Origin: Azospirillum baldaniorum
GTDB lineage: Bacteria > Pseudomonadota > Alphaproteobacteria > Azospirillales > Azospirillaceae
Direction of reading: 5' to 3'
Assembly (NCBI RefSeq): GCF_003119195.2
Contig: NZ_CP022256.1
Location: 62,001-126,000, forward strand
Length of the DNA stretch: 64,000 nucleotides
In this document: one piece after another, positions 45,801 through 54,132 of the stretch
How the letters are laid out: every line of letters starts with the position of its first letter
How positions within the stretch are numbered: position 1 is the first letter of the stretch
Program-made: the position numbers and the translations under genes
Notes under the pieces: model-generated
Told to the model about the DNA's origin: nothing
The model's database searches: none
What the model saw: the letters and a program-made list of their open reading frames with translations, nothing else

Positions 45801-47089
45801 AGGAGGAGGCGGTCGCTCTGGTGAGCGCCCAGGAGGCGGACATCGCCTTCCTGCCGTCCATCTCGCCGGAGACCTGGTGCTATGCCCTGTCCACCGCCTG
45901 GAAGGCCGGGCTGGAGGTGGTGGCCTTCGACTTGGGAGCGCTGTCAGAACGCATCCGGGAGAAAGGTGGCGGACACTTGCTGCCACCGTTGCTGGAACCT
46001 GCGACAATCAACGACACGCTCCTGGGTGTCCTTGACGCTCATACGCCGCATGGCGTAGCAATCGGGCGGTCCGTTTCCTTTCGGCCTACTTTCAGGCCAG
46101 ACAGTTCGGCGGCGGATTCGGATGGTCCGGACCTTCGCCGTTCAACCTTTCAATCCCGCGGGGGGTCGTCGATGTCCGGTAGCGTTGCGTCCGCAGAAGC
46201 CCATCCATCCAACCAGATCAAGGCGACGGCCCAGACCCTGTCCCTGGTCCCCGGCTTTTACTCTTTGCTGGTCACGGCGGGCGGCGGGGCGGCGGCTTCG
46301 GGCGAATTCCCCTTGCCCAGCGTCCAACTGGCGGCGGCTCCGAACAACCTTCCCGGCGTCACCATCGAGATGATCGGCAGCGTGACGGGCAACTGGCTGG
46401 CCAAGCCGGGCGACACCGTCATCATCAAGGTGTCGGGCGGCACCGCGACCGTGGTCCTGTCCTCCTACAAGCATGTCGACCGCCCGAACGCGCTCCTGTC
46501 GCTTCAGTTCGCCCGCATCGACGACGCCCAGACCTCCCCGCCGCAAGCTGCTCCGGTGGCCGCCTCCGCTCCCGTCCAGGGCGTTCCCTTCCAGAACGCA
46601 CCGGTCCAGAACGCACCGGTCCAGGCTCCGCCGGCCCCCCAGGCCCCCCGTCCGCGCGCCGAGATACTGGCCCATGTCCAGCGCCAGGGCGACCTGCGCT
46701 TCATGGATTCCAACTGGGCCGGTGCCGTCGGGCAGCGGCTGTGGATCGAGGCCTTCTCGATCACCCCGACCGAGGGCATCGCGCCGGAGGATCTGGAGTA
46801 CAAAGGCCTGACCGCCAACGGCTGGGAAACCCCCTGGATCAGCGGCGGCGGCATGTGCGGCAGCCGTGGCCTGGGCACGCCGCTGATCGGCTTCTCGATC
46901 CGTCTGCGCGGGGCTGCGGCCGAGCGGTTCGACTGCGTCTATGAAGGCGCCTTCGTCAGCGGCTACCGCTCTCCCACCGGGCAGAACGGCAGCCCCTGCC
47001 GCTCCGACGCCATCGGCGACGCTCTGGAAGGTCTCCTGCTGCGCTTCGTGGAGAAGCAGACCGGCGCCGTTCCGCCGCGTTCCTATTGA
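42869..47089 (+). CDS. Large multidomain glycosyltransferase (TPR-like, GT2, GT4) running in frame into a ChW-like domain
   Basis: One open frame of 1406 residues. Residues ~15-140 are TPR-like (AEAEAVARALLRHSDTHAPG). GT2 lies at about 391-640: VDVIVPVYGGREETLACLRS, VVIDDASPDAD, LLNADTLVSGSWLERLRA and GRGYGEENDFCLRARRLGWR. A GT-B part lies at about 670-1060 (LLVTLAGRGGVTRFIEERSA, VCTIGAVGIQKGYEILLACA, DIAFLPSISPETWCYALSTA), with a run of Asp/Glu at about 714-727. Residues from 1102 (ATG 46172) look like a separate protein: SVASAEAHPSNQIKATAQTL, then two ChW-like units (SNWAGAVGQRLWIEAF and GGGMCGSRGLGTPLIGFSI). The joining stretch 46030-46170 reads like intergenic sequence, so a lost stop is possible. 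ATG 42869 is chosen; weak ribosome binding site. Confidence 0.7.
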   Translation: MARPSFMTPSGGSKSQARRLDVRRLEERIAAGRIAEAEAVARALLRHSDTHAPGATGLARCALARGDLAAALRWAERGARFAPNDIALKAFFAALLIAAGRSAEVPPLLAGAVERAAVPTAAIALGQALARLGAMDRLVPLLVRQLHLVPVSVAPLLGDLADHVVLSGGAVGWAAADIGLQIVGALSAEAGGTIRVASARHETLLVMERASFLRRYGLPNGDGGPIRFALSMGAEREGEALFITLDGVSLLGAPLHPRRHPTVEGSALLIGGSEAPGSSSGAMITGWAWCPGDPPQSVSVRVTDGTGRSVTVPADRPAEGGRARGAEDGNYGFLIDPLAAGLSPGLLHVTAEPGDQPLAGSPLPWPGPGRAAWSPTPIAPIPLRPPRAARPSPLVDVIVPVYGGREETLACLRSVIAADDATPREIVVIDDASPDADLVCDLAALAAEGRITLLRNSRNLGFPATVNRGLALHPDRDAVLLNADTLVSGSWLERLRAAAWSAPDIGTVTPLSNDATILNYPSGTDRPPSPSLTETATLDRLARSVNPGLRVDLPTAVGFCAYIRRDCLEETGLFEERLFGRGYGEENDFCLRARRLGWRHVGAADLFVAHVGGRSFGRQKAILAARNGELLERLYPGYDALVKDFIAADPLMAARRRLDLARWAEESGGGRAPAVLLVTLAGRGGVTRFIEERSAALRAEGWRVLQLVPENAGDDEDEDEDEDGDEGDGAGRGSSRSIVPSRAALAERRCRIMVLDRPDLRDLVFRTRAEFDALVGALRLGGTTAVEIHHLLGHDAAVLDLAGRLGVPYDLTIHDYGLICPRLSLVDKAGRYCGEPDLPACERCTADPEDRADPDVTVGALRRRTRALAAGARRVTAPTRDVAARLLRHIDPRPIEVRPWEDVAPPPARPRRQRNDRRWRVCTIGAVGIQKGYEILLACARDAAARDLPLEFVVVGFSEKDPPLFETGHGFVTGRFTEEEAVALVSAQEADIAFLPSISPETWCYALSTAWKAGLEVVAFDLGALSERIREKGGGHLLPPLLEPATINDTLLGVLDAHTPHGVAIGRSVSFRPTFRPDSSAADSDGPDLRRSTFQSRGGSSMSGSVASAEAHPSNQIKATAQTLSLVPGFYSLLVTAGGGAAASGEFPLPSVQLAAAPNNLPGVTIEMIGSVTGNWLAKPGDTVIIKVSGGTATVVLSSYKHVDRPNALLSLQFARIDDAQTSPPQAAPVAASAPVQGVPFQNAPVQNAPVQAPPAPQAPRPRAEILAHVQRQGDLRFMDSNWAGAVGQRLWIEAFSITPTEGIAPEDLEYKGLTANGWETPWISGGGMCGSRGLGTPLIGFSIRLRGAAAERFDCVYEGAFVSGYRSPTGQNGSPCRSDAIGDALEGLLLRFVEKQTGAVPPRSY

Positions 47090-47109
47090 TCCCGAGCGCC
47101 TCCAGGCCG

Positions 47110-47703
47110 ATGCTCAAGACCGTGCTCAACGTCGGATGCGGTCAGCGCGCCATCTCGATCCTCGGCACCTCCCTGCCGGCGGATGAGTGGCGGGAACTGC
47201 GTCTCGACATCGACCCGGACGTCGACCCGGACATCGTCGCCTCGATGACGGATATGGCCCCGGTGCCCGACGGGTCGGTGGACGCGGTCTGGTCGTCCCA
47301 CAACCTGGAGCATCTCGACCCGCACGAGGTGCCGGTGACGTTGAGGGAATTCCTGCGCGTCCTCAAGCCGGGCGGCACGCTCCTGCTGACCGTGCCCGAC
47401 CTGCAGGCGGTGGCGAAGCTGGTGGCGGAGGATCGGCTGGACGAAGCGGTCTACGAGTGCAGGCAGGGCCCGATCCGGCCGTTGGACGTCATCTACGGCT
47501 ACGGTCCGGCCCTTGCCGCCGGCAACCGCTTCATGGCCCACCGCACCGGCTTCACCCCGAACCTGCTGGGGCGCCTGTTGCAGGAGGCGGGGTTCGAGCC
47601 GGTGGCGATCTGGCGGCGGGCGGCGGCTTACGAGTTGCAGGTCAAGGCCCTCCGTCCCCCCGCCTCGGCGGCGGCGCTGGAGGAGTTCGGCTCGCTCCTG
47701 TGA
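47110..47703 (+). CDS. Class I SAM-dependent methyltransferase
   Basis: Protein of 197 residues. MLKTVLNVGCGQRAISILG is motif I, LRLDIDPDVDPDIVASMTDM marks the end of strand 2, VDAVWSSHNLEHLDPHEVPV holds the (S)HxLEHL motif, and LRVLKPGGTLLLTVPDLQAV is the Methyltransf_11 end. This type with DIDPxVxPD is common beside glycosyltransferases. A TTG at 47086 overlapping the preceding stop is another possible start. Followed by the GT4 gene at 47804 on the same strand. Confidence 0.8.
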   Translation: MLKTVLNVGCGQRAISILGTSLPADEWRELRLDIDPDVDPDIVASMTDMAPVPDGSVDAVWSSHNLEHLDPHEVPVTLREFLRVLKPGGTLLLTVPDLQAVAKLVAEDRLDEAVYECRQGPIRPLDVIYGYGPALAAGNRFMAHRTGFTPNLLGRLLQEAGFEPVAIWRRAAAYELQVKALRPPASAAALEEFGSLL

Positions 47704-47803
47704 ACCCCGGCCCTGCGAACCCCGGCGGGCTGACGCCCCTGGGTCAGGCTCATCCAGGTCCGCGGCGGGTTGCGGGCCTTCTTTGCGGAATCGGCGGCAC
47801 GCG

Positions 47804-49051
47804 ATGAACTATCTCTTTGTCCACCAGAACTTTCCGGGCCAGTACCAGCACATCGTGCAGCATCTGGCGGCCCAGCCGGGCAACCGCGTGGTCTTCATCT
47901 CGCACGAAAGCCCCGCGTCGATTCCCGGCGTGGAACGCGCCGTCTATCAGCCGTTCCGGACCGCGAAATCGACGACCCACCATTACATCCAGGAACTGGA
48001 ACTGGCGGTCGTCTACGGGCAGAGCGTCTACGAGGTCTGCCGCCGCCTGAAAGCCGAGGGATTCCGCCCGGACATCATGATCGGGCACAACGGCTGGGGC
48101 GAGACGCTGTACATGAAGGACGTCTGGCCGGACGTTCCGCTGCTCGCCTATTTCGAATTCTTCTATCACCTGCGGGGGGCCGACATCGGCTTCGACCCGA
48201 TGATGGCGGTCACCGAGAACGACGGCCCGCGGGTGCGCACCAAGAACGTCATCAACACGCTGGGCTTCGAGGCTGCCGACTGGGGCCAGACGCCGACCGG
48301 CTGGCAGTGGTCGCTTTACCCCGACTACATGCGTTCCCGCATCAGCGTCATCCACGAGGGTGTGGACACCACCATCGTCCGCCCGGACGCCGACGCCTGG
48401 CTGCGTCTGCCGTCGGGCCTGACGCTGACGCCCAAGGACGAGGTCATCACCTACGTCGCCCGCAACCTGGAGCCCTACCGCGGCTTCCACGTCTTCATGC
48501 GCGCCCTGCCGGGCATCCTGAAGCGGCGGCCCAGGGCCCATGTGCTGATCGTCGGCGGCGACGAGGTCAGCTATGGGCAGGTGTCCCCCGACGGACGGAG
48601 CTACCGCGACATCCTGATGGCCGAGATCGGTTCGGGGATCGACCGGAACCGTGTGCATTTCCTGGGCAAGCTTCCTTACGGCACCTACCTGTCGGTGCTC
48701 CGCGTCTCGTCGGCGCACATCTACCTGACCTATCCCTTCGTTCTGTCCTGGTCCTTCCTGGAGGCCATGGCGGCGGGCTGTCTGGTCATCGGTTCCGCCA
48801 CCATCCCGGTGGAGGAGGTGCTGCGCGACCGGCAGAACGGCCTGCTGGTGGACTTCTTCGACGGGACGGCCCTGGCCGACCGCATCGACGAGGTGTTCGA
48901 GCACCCCGACCGGATGCAGACGCTGCGCGACCGGGCGCGGCGGACGGCGGTGGAGAATTACGATCTCCGCACCGTCACCCTGCCCCGCCACCTCGCCCTG
49001 ATCGACGATCTGATCGCCGGGCGGAACCCCGCGGAAAGGATGCCGAAATGA
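47804..49051 (+). CDS. GT4-family glycosyltransferase (paralogue of the one at 3.9 kb)
   Basis: Predicted glycosyltransferase of 415 residues. It starts MNYLFVHQNFPGQYQHIVQH and includes GHNGWGETLYMKDVWPDVPL, HEGVDTTIVRPDADAWLRLP, NLEPYRGFHVFMRALPGIL, HVLIVGGDEVSYGQVSPDGR and SWSFLEAMAAGCLVIGSATI. Each block matches the 3913-5118 protein. ATG 47804 is chosen because the matching N-terminus begins there; the frame is open well upstream. Its stop overlaps the next start as ATGA, so it is coupled to the methyltransferase at 49048. Confidence 0.9.
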   Translation: MNYLFVHQNFPGQYQHIVQHLAAQPGNRVVFISHESPASIPGVERAVYQPFRTAKSTTHHYIQELELAVVYGQSVYEVCRRLKAEGFRPDIMIGHNGWGETLYMKDVWPDVPLLAYFEFFYHLRGADIGFDPMMAVTENDGPRVRTKNVINTLGFEAADWGQTPTGWQWSLYPDYMRSRISVIHEGVDTTIVRPDADAWLRLPSGLTLTPKDEVITYVARNLEPYRGFHVFMRALPGILKRRPRAHVLIVGGDEVSYGQVSPDGRSYRDILMAEIGSGIDRNRVHFLGKLPYGTYLSVLRVSSAHIYLTYPFVLSWSFLEAMAAGCLVIGSATIPVEEVLRDRQNGLLVDFFDGTALADRIDEVFEHPDRMQTLRDRARRTAVENYDLRTVTLPRHLALIDDLIAGRNPAERMPK

Positions 49052-50601
49052 ACGCGTGGAGCGACGGCTACAACGCCGACATCGCCTACACCCACGGTGC
49101 CTACCGCGAGCTGTCGCCCGGTTACCTGTCCTACGTCTGCCTGCTGAACGGTGTCCGCCCGCCCCGCACCGACCGTCCCTTCCGCTATTGCGAACTGGGC
49201 TGCGGCCAGGGCGTGACCCTGAACATCCTGGCGGCCACCCACCCTCATGGGCGCTTCACCGGGATCGACTTCAACCCGCTGCACGTCGCCGGCGCGCGCC
49301 GGCTGGCCGAGGACGCCGGGCTGGCCAACGTGGACTTCCATGAGCGCAGCTTCCAGGAGGTGGTCGCCGGCGCGCTGCCCGCGGAGGAGTCCGGCGAGGG
49401 CTTCGACTTCATCGTCCTGCACGGCGTCTACAGCTGGGTCAGCCCGGAGAACCGCCGGGCGGTGGTGGACATCCTGGAGAGGATGCTGAAGCCCGGCGGG
49501 CTGGTCTTCGTCAGCTACAACGCCATGCCGGGCTGGGCGCCGGTGCTGCCCCTGCAGAAGATGATGCTGGCCCACGCCGCGGCCAACCCGGCCCGCAGCG
49601 ACCGCCAGTTCGATGCGGCCCTGGCCTTCATCAACCGGCTGAACGAGGCCGGCGCCGGCTATTTCGCCATCAATCCCACCGTCGCGCAGCATCTCGGGAC
49701 GATCGCCACCCAGAACCGCCAGTATCTGACCCACGAATATCTGAACACCCATTGGGAGCCGCTGAGCCACAGTCAGGTGGCGCAGGACATGGCGTGGGCG
49801 AAGCTGGGCTATGCCTGTTCAGCCAACATCCCGCACAATTTCGACGAGCTGTCGGTGCGCCCGGAACTGCGGCCCATCCTGGCCGAGATCGCCGACCCGG
49901 TGATGGCGGAAACGGTGCGCGACTTCGCCATGAACCAGGTGTTCCGCCGTGACATCTACATCCGTGGCCTGGACCGGATGCCCGCCGCCGAGGCCGCCGG
50001 CGCGCTCCGCCGCCTCCGCTTCACCCTGACGGTTCCGCGCGAGAAGGCCAGCCTGGCGGTTCCGGTGCCGTTGGGCGAGTTGCGCCATGACGAAAGCCTC
50101 GGCCTGCCGATCCTGGACGCGCTCGCCACGGGCACGCCGAGCCTGGGCGCGATCGAAGCGATGCCGGAAATGGCCCGTCACGACTTCGGGACCATCTCCC
50201 GTTTCCTGGCCCTTCTGGTCTCCGCCAACCACGCCCACCCCTTGGCGGAGCTTTCGGAGACCGCGCGCGAGGCGTCCCTCCGGCTCAACCGGGCGATCGC
50301 CCAGCGCATGCTGATCGACGAGAGCCTGTTCTTCCTGGCCGCGCCCACGGTCGGGCTGGGCATCGGGGCCGACGCCCTGGAACGCCTCGTCCTGGCCGGG
50401 CTGTTGTCCGGGCAGCCGCTGGACGTCCAGCCGCTTGCCGGCTTCGTGACGGACGCCCTGCGCGCTCTGGGCCGCTCGGCCGTCGCGGAGGACGGGTCGG
50501 CCATTTCCGATCCCGTGGCCATGCGCTCTCTGGTCATCCTGAGGCTGGCCGACTTCCTGCCGCAGAAGCTGCCGGTGTGGCAGCGGCTCGGCATCCTGTG
50601 A
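49048..50601 (+). CDS. Class I SAM methyltransferase with methyltransferase regulatory domain
   Basis: Protein of 517 residues. Residues ~1-260 form the methyltransferase: DIAYTHGAYRELSPGYLSYV, FRYCELGCGQGVTLNILAAT (motif I), GRFTGIDFNPLHVAGARRLA, FDFIVLHGVYSWVSPENRRA and KPGGLVFVSYNAMPGWAP. The rest resembles the MethyTransf_Reg domain (ANIPHNFDELSVRPELRPIL and FAMNQVFRRDIYIRGLDRMP), ending DFLPQKLPVWQRLG. Length and order fit the family. It is translationally coupled to the upstream glycosyltransferase by a 4-base overlap, suggesting that the pair transfers and methylates a sugar. Confidence 0.88.
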   Translation: MNAWSDGYNADIAYTHGAYRELSPGYLSYVCLLNGVRPPRTDRPFRYCELGCGQGVTLNILAATHPHGRFTGIDFNPLHVAGARRLAEDAGLANVDFHERSFQEVVAGALPAEESGEGFDFIVLHGVYSWVSPENRRAVVDILERMLKPGGLVFVSYNAMPGWAPVLPLQKMMLAHAAANPARSDRQFDAALAFINRLNEAGAGYFAINPTVAQHLGTIATQNRQYLTHEYLNTHWEPLSHSQVAQDMAWAKLGYACSANIPHNFDELSVRPELRPILAEIADPVMAETVRDFAMNQVFRRDIYIRGLDRMPAAEAAGALRRLRFTLTVPREKASLAVPVPLGELRHDESLGLPILDALATGTPSLGAIEAMPEMARHDFGTISRFLALLVSANHAHPLAELSETAREASLRLNRAIAQRMLIDESLFFLAAPTVGLGIGADALERLVLAGLLSGQPLDVQPLAGFVTDALRALGRSAVAEDGSAISDPVAMRSLVILRLADFLPQKLPVWQRLGIL

Positions 50602-50613
50602 CGGCGGTCTGAA

Positions 50614-50642
50614 GGCGTCTGGCGACGGAACCGTCAGACGCC
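50614..50642. terminator. Hairpin between convergent genes
   Basis: GGCGTCT (50614-50620) pairs with AGACGCC (50636-50642), with inner GACGG/CCGTC pairing around AA and a 3-base bulge. It overlaps the last codons of the convergent oxidoreductase gene (stop at 50634). No clear T-run. Confidence 0.5.
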
Positions 50643-51755
50643 CAGCCGCGCCGCCACCTCGTCGGCGATCGCGAGGCATGAGGTCAGGCCCGGCGATTCC
50701 ATGCCGAACAGATTGACCAGCCCCGGGACGCCGTGCACCTCCGGCCCCTGGATCAGGAAATCGGCCTGCGGCTGGCCGGGGCCGCTCAACTTCGGGCGGA
50801 CGCCGGAATAGGCCGGCACCAGGGCGCCGTCGGGAAGGTCCGGCCAGTAGCGCCGCACCTCGCCGTAGAAGCCATCGGCCCGCCTTGGGTCGACCCGGTA
50901 ATCGAGCCGGTCATGATCGGCGGGGTCCAGCCACTCCACGTCCGGGCCGAAGCGGGCCTGCCCGGCCAGATCCAGCGTCAGATGGACACCCAGCCCCCCT
51001 TCCACCGGCACCGGGTAGACCAGCCGCGCGAAGGGCGCGCGCCCTTGTCCCAGCGCGTAATAGTTTCCCTTGGCCAGCACCCGCGGCGGTACATGCTCCG
51101 CCGGAAAGCCTTCAAGCCCGCGCGCGCCCCCCCAGGCTCCCAGCCCGGCGGCGTTGACCAGAGTGTCGCAGGCGATGCGCGTCGGCTCCGCCCCGCCGAC
51201 CTCCAGCTCGAAGCCATCCGCGCGGCGGTGGGTGTGCTCCAGGGGGCTGAGGAAGGCCAGCATGGCGCCCGCCGCCTCCGCGTCGCCCTGCAGGGCCAGC
51301 ATCAGGCCGTGACTGTCGATGATGCCGGTGGACGGCGACAGCAGCGCCCCGACGCAGCGCAGGGCTGGCTCCAACGCCCGGGCCTCGGTGGCGGAAAGGG
51401 CGGCGAGGTCATCCACCCCGTTGGCGACGGCCTGGGCGCGGATGGCCTCCAGCCGGGGCAACTGGGCCTCCTCGGTGGCGACGATCAGCTTGCCGATGCG
51501 CTTGTGCTCCACCCCATGCTGCGCGCAATAGGCGTAGAGCGCGTCGCGACCGGCCACGCACAGGCGGGCCCGCAGGCTGCCCGTCGGGTAATAGATCCCC
51601 GCATGGATGACCTCGGAGTTGCGGGAGCTGGTGCCGGTGCCGATGGCGTCCGCCGCCTCCAGCACCACCACCTCGCGGCCGGCGCGGGCCAGCCGCCAGG
51701 CTACCGCCAGGCCGATCACCCCGGCTCCGGCCACCACGCAGTCCACCCGCTCCAT
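50634..51755 (-). CDS. FAD-dependent oxidoreductase, L-2-hydroxyglutarate dehydrogenase-like
   Basis: DAO-type flavoprotein of 373 residues. VDCVVAGAGVIGLAVAWRLA is the FAD motif, followed by VVVLEAADAIGTGTSSRNSE, VIHAGIYYPTGSLRARLCVA and YAYCAQHGVEHKRIGKLIVA. LSPSTGIIDSHGLMLALQGD and AKGNYYALGQGRAPFARLVY are typical of the L2HGDH/LhgO group, and the end is NLFGMESPGLTSCLAIADEV. The probable reaction is oxidation of L-2-hydroxyglutarate to 2-oxoglutarate with electrons to quinone; a related 2-hydroxyacid is possible. ATG 51755 has CGGAGAC upstream. It has no obvious tie to the glycan genes around it. Confidence 0.85.
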   Translation of the reverse strand: MERVDCVVAGAGVIGLAVAWRLARAGREVVVLEAADAIGTGTSSRNSEVIHAGIYYPTGSLRARLCVAGRDALYAYCAQHGVEHKRIGKLIVATEEAQLPRLEAIRAQAVANGVDDLAALSATEARALEPALRCVGALLSPSTGIIDSHGLMLALQGDAEAAGAMLAFLSPLEHTHRRADGFELEVGGAEPTRIACDTLVNAAGLGAWGGARGLEGFPAEHVPPRVLAKGNYYALGQGRAPFARLVYPVPVEGGLGVHLTLDLAGQARFGPDVEWLDPADHDRLDYRVDPRRADGFYGEVRRYWPDLPDGALVPAYSGVRPKLSGPGQPQADFLIQGPEVHGVPGLVNLFGMESPGLTSCLAIADEVAARLGV

Positions 51756-52153
51756 CGTTCGTCTCCGGCCAGTGCGAAAGGCTGATCGGGCGCAGGACCG
51801 ATCGTGGCGACAAAGCCGCAAAAGCGTCGGTTTGCGCAAGAGGGATGGCGGAAAGGCCAGCGGGCATCCCCGGACGAACCACTCCCCTGCGGCCGGTCAC
51901 GCCACAAGAGGCGTCCGGATGGGCAAAGCCGGCTCAAGGCAGATCATCCGCCGGATTCGCTTCGCCGCTCGAATTACAACATAGAGAAACCATGAAACGC
52001 GCCCGTGATAAAGAAGACGCCAACGCCTTACTTTAAACAAGCAAACGGCTGATTTGGGGAAGACTCTTTAGGGATCATTGAATGAAGGCCGGCCGTTTCT
52101 GACTTGGATTGATGTTTTTCACAAACATCTTCCTTTTTTGAAGGGTGGGGCTC
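51756..52153. other. Divergent intergenic region with a hairpin near the protease start
   Basis: No gene seen. It holds the promoters of the oxidoreductase and the protease. A perfect 7-bp hairpin (GATGTTT 52111-52117, AAACATC 52123-52129) with a following T-rich stretch lies just before the protease ribosome binding site (GAAGGGTGGGG). It could act as an attenuator, a stabilising 5' hairpin or an upstream terminator. Confidence 0.4.
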
Positions 52154-53914
52154 ATGAGCAATCCGGATTACACGTTTCCTGTATCCGCGATCACGGCAAG
52201 TGGGCGCATTGAAATCGATTCATTGCTTTCGGGATACAAGTGGGGCGCGGGAAGTCAGCCCGGAACCGGGGTTTCCCTGACCTATTCTTTCGGCGCCGCC
52301 GGCCTTTCCGCCTATCGGGACGGTTATCTCACACCGGACCCGGGCAGCGTCTGGACGCTGTCCGGAACGGCCCAGGCGGCGATCCGGCAGGCGCTCGGCA
52401 CCTGGACGGCGGTGGCCAACATCAGCTGCATCGAGGTTCCTGAAAACGCCTTGTCCTGCGGGGACATCCGCTTCGGAGGAAGCGGCGTGCCGGACACCGC
52501 CTACACGGTCATGCCCGTGGTGGATCTGCCGGAAGCGGGCGACGTCTGGTTCGGCACGACCTTCGCCGATCCCGGCCTGTCCTGGACGCCCGGTTCCTAC
52601 ACCTACCAGACCATCGTGCACGAGCTTGGGCACGCCTTCGGCCTGAAGCATCTGCATGAGGAATACGGAGGATTCCCGGTCGCTCCCACCGGGATCGACT
52701 ACCAGCTCTACAGCACCATGAGCTACCGGTCCTTCCCCGGAGCGTCCCCGAGCATGGGCTACTGGCAGGATCGCTTCCCCACCACCCCCATGGTCGACGA
52801 CATCGCGGCCATCCAGTATCTGTACGGCGCCAACATGTCCACCAACGCCGGGGACACCGTCTATTCCTGGGCGCCGGGACAGGCGATCTTCGAAACGATC
52901 TGGGACGGCGGCGGCAACGACACCATCAGCTGGGCCAACCAGACGACCGACGCCCGGATCGACCTGCGCCCCGGCTCCTACAGCGACCTTGGACCGTCCT
53001 GGAAGGCCGGATTCTATCTGGAGCCCCGGACGCTCGGCATCGCCTACGACTGCTGGATCGAAAACGCCATCGGTGGGTCGGGGAACGACCTTCTCATCGG
53101 CAACGCCCTCGACAACGCCCTGTACGGCGGCGCGGGGAACGACACCCTGATCGGGGGGGCCGGCAACAACCTGCTGGACGGCGGAGAGGGGTTCGACGCG
53201 GCGGTGTTCGAAGGGGCGCCCTCCTCCTACACCATCCTCCACACCGGCGCCGGCGAAGTGACCGTCAGCGGTCCCCAGGGCGTCAACACCCTGCGCAGCA
53301 TCGAAAACCTGTCCTTCGGCGACCTGACCCTGGCGTTGAGCCGGGACGCCACGCCGGGCACGGTGGCCAGCACCTTCTTCGGGGTGGCCAACAGCGCGTC
53401 CGGACGGCAATTCCTTCAGGAGGCCTCGGCCTATTCGGGACCGGTGCAGAACCTGCAATGGCAGCTGATCGGCAGCAACGACGGCGAGGCGATCGTCGGC
53501 GGCGCCGGCAACGACTTCATCAACGGCCTCGGCGGCATGGACGCGATCGATGGCGGGGCTGGGGACGACGTGCTCGATGGCGGCACGGGGTCGAACTTCC
53601 TGACCGGCGGGGCCGGGCACGACACCTTCTTCCTGGACGGGCGCAGCGGCGATCCCGTCTGGTCGACCGTGACCGACCTGGAGGCCGGGGAACTCATCAC
53701 CGTCTGGGGCTGGCAGCCGGGCCAATCGACCCTGACCTGGGAGGACTGGCAGGGGGCCGGCGGGTTCGAAGGGGCGACGGCTCACATCGACCTGGATGGA
53801 AATGGCCGGATCGACGCGAGCGTGACCTTGAGCGGTCACGCCGTCTCGTCGCTGTCCACGATGCCCGGGGTCGTCGGGGACACCGCTTATCTGGGCATCC
53901 GGCTGTTCGGGTAG
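52154..53914 (+). CDS. Serralysin-like M10 metalloprotease with RTX repeats
   Basis: Secreted zinc metalloprotease of 586 residues. The zinc motif is HELGHAFGLKH (HExxHxxGxxH) at about residues 157-167, with the Met-turn YSTMSYRSF downstream. M10-type DIAAIQYLYGANMSTNAGDT leads into RTX repeats: GGSGNDLLIGNALDNALYGG and GAGNDTLIGGAGNNLLDGGE. A second RTX block and calcium loop (GGAGDDVLDGGTGSNFLTGG, DLDGNGRID) make a C-terminal module of about 160 residues shared with the beta-helix protein at 7839-11176. No signal peptide, as expected for type I secretion. ATG 52154 is preferred over GTG 52145 because AAGGGTGGGG is well spaced to it. No ABC/HlyD export genes are in the window. Confidence 0.88.
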   Translation: MSNPDYTFPVSAITASGRIEIDSLLSGYKWGAGSQPGTGVSLTYSFGAAGLSAYRDGYLTPDPGSVWTLSGTAQAAIRQALGTWTAVANISCIEVPENALSCGDIRFGGSGVPDTAYTVMPVVDLPEAGDVWFGTTFADPGLSWTPGSYTYQTIVHELGHAFGLKHLHEEYGGFPVAPTGIDYQLYSTMSYRSFPGASPSMGYWQDRFPTTPMVDDIAAIQYLYGANMSTNAGDTVYSWAPGQAIFETIWDGGGNDTISWANQTTDARIDLRPGSYSDLGPSWKAGFYLEPRTLGIAYDCWIENAIGGSGNDLLIGNALDNALYGGAGNDTLIGGAGNNLLDGGEGFDAAVFEGAPSSYTILHTGAGEVTVSGPQGVNTLRSIENLSFGDLTLALSRDATPGTVASTFFGVANSASGRQFLQEASAYSGPVQNLQWQLIGSNDGEAIVGGAGNDFINGLGGMDAIDGGAGDDVLDGGTGSNFLTGGAGHDTFFLDGRSGDPVWSTVTDLEAGELITVWGWQPGQSTLTWEDWQGAGGFEGATAHIDLDGNGRIDASVTLSGHAVSSLSTMPGVVGDTAYLGIRLFG

Positions 53915-54132
53915 GGCGCCGACGCCCTGTGGCGCTCCCTTCCTTTCCTGCAATGCGGCTTTACAACACCGGAGCGGCGTGCCAACGTCCGCGCCGTGGC
54001 GCGAGCCGTGAAACGATCCAAGGTTGTTGCAGCGCCCCATCGGCGACGTACACCGCAGAATGCAGACGCTGATTCGCCAGCCTGATTCCTGTTTCTTTCA
54101 CATGTGCCGCTCCATTCATTGTGCGTCCGTGA

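Noticed and set aside
53914..53927. GGGCG/CGCCC hairpin at the protease stop, considered as a terminator
   Set aside because: Only five base pairs, overlapping the stop codon, with no T-run directly after it.
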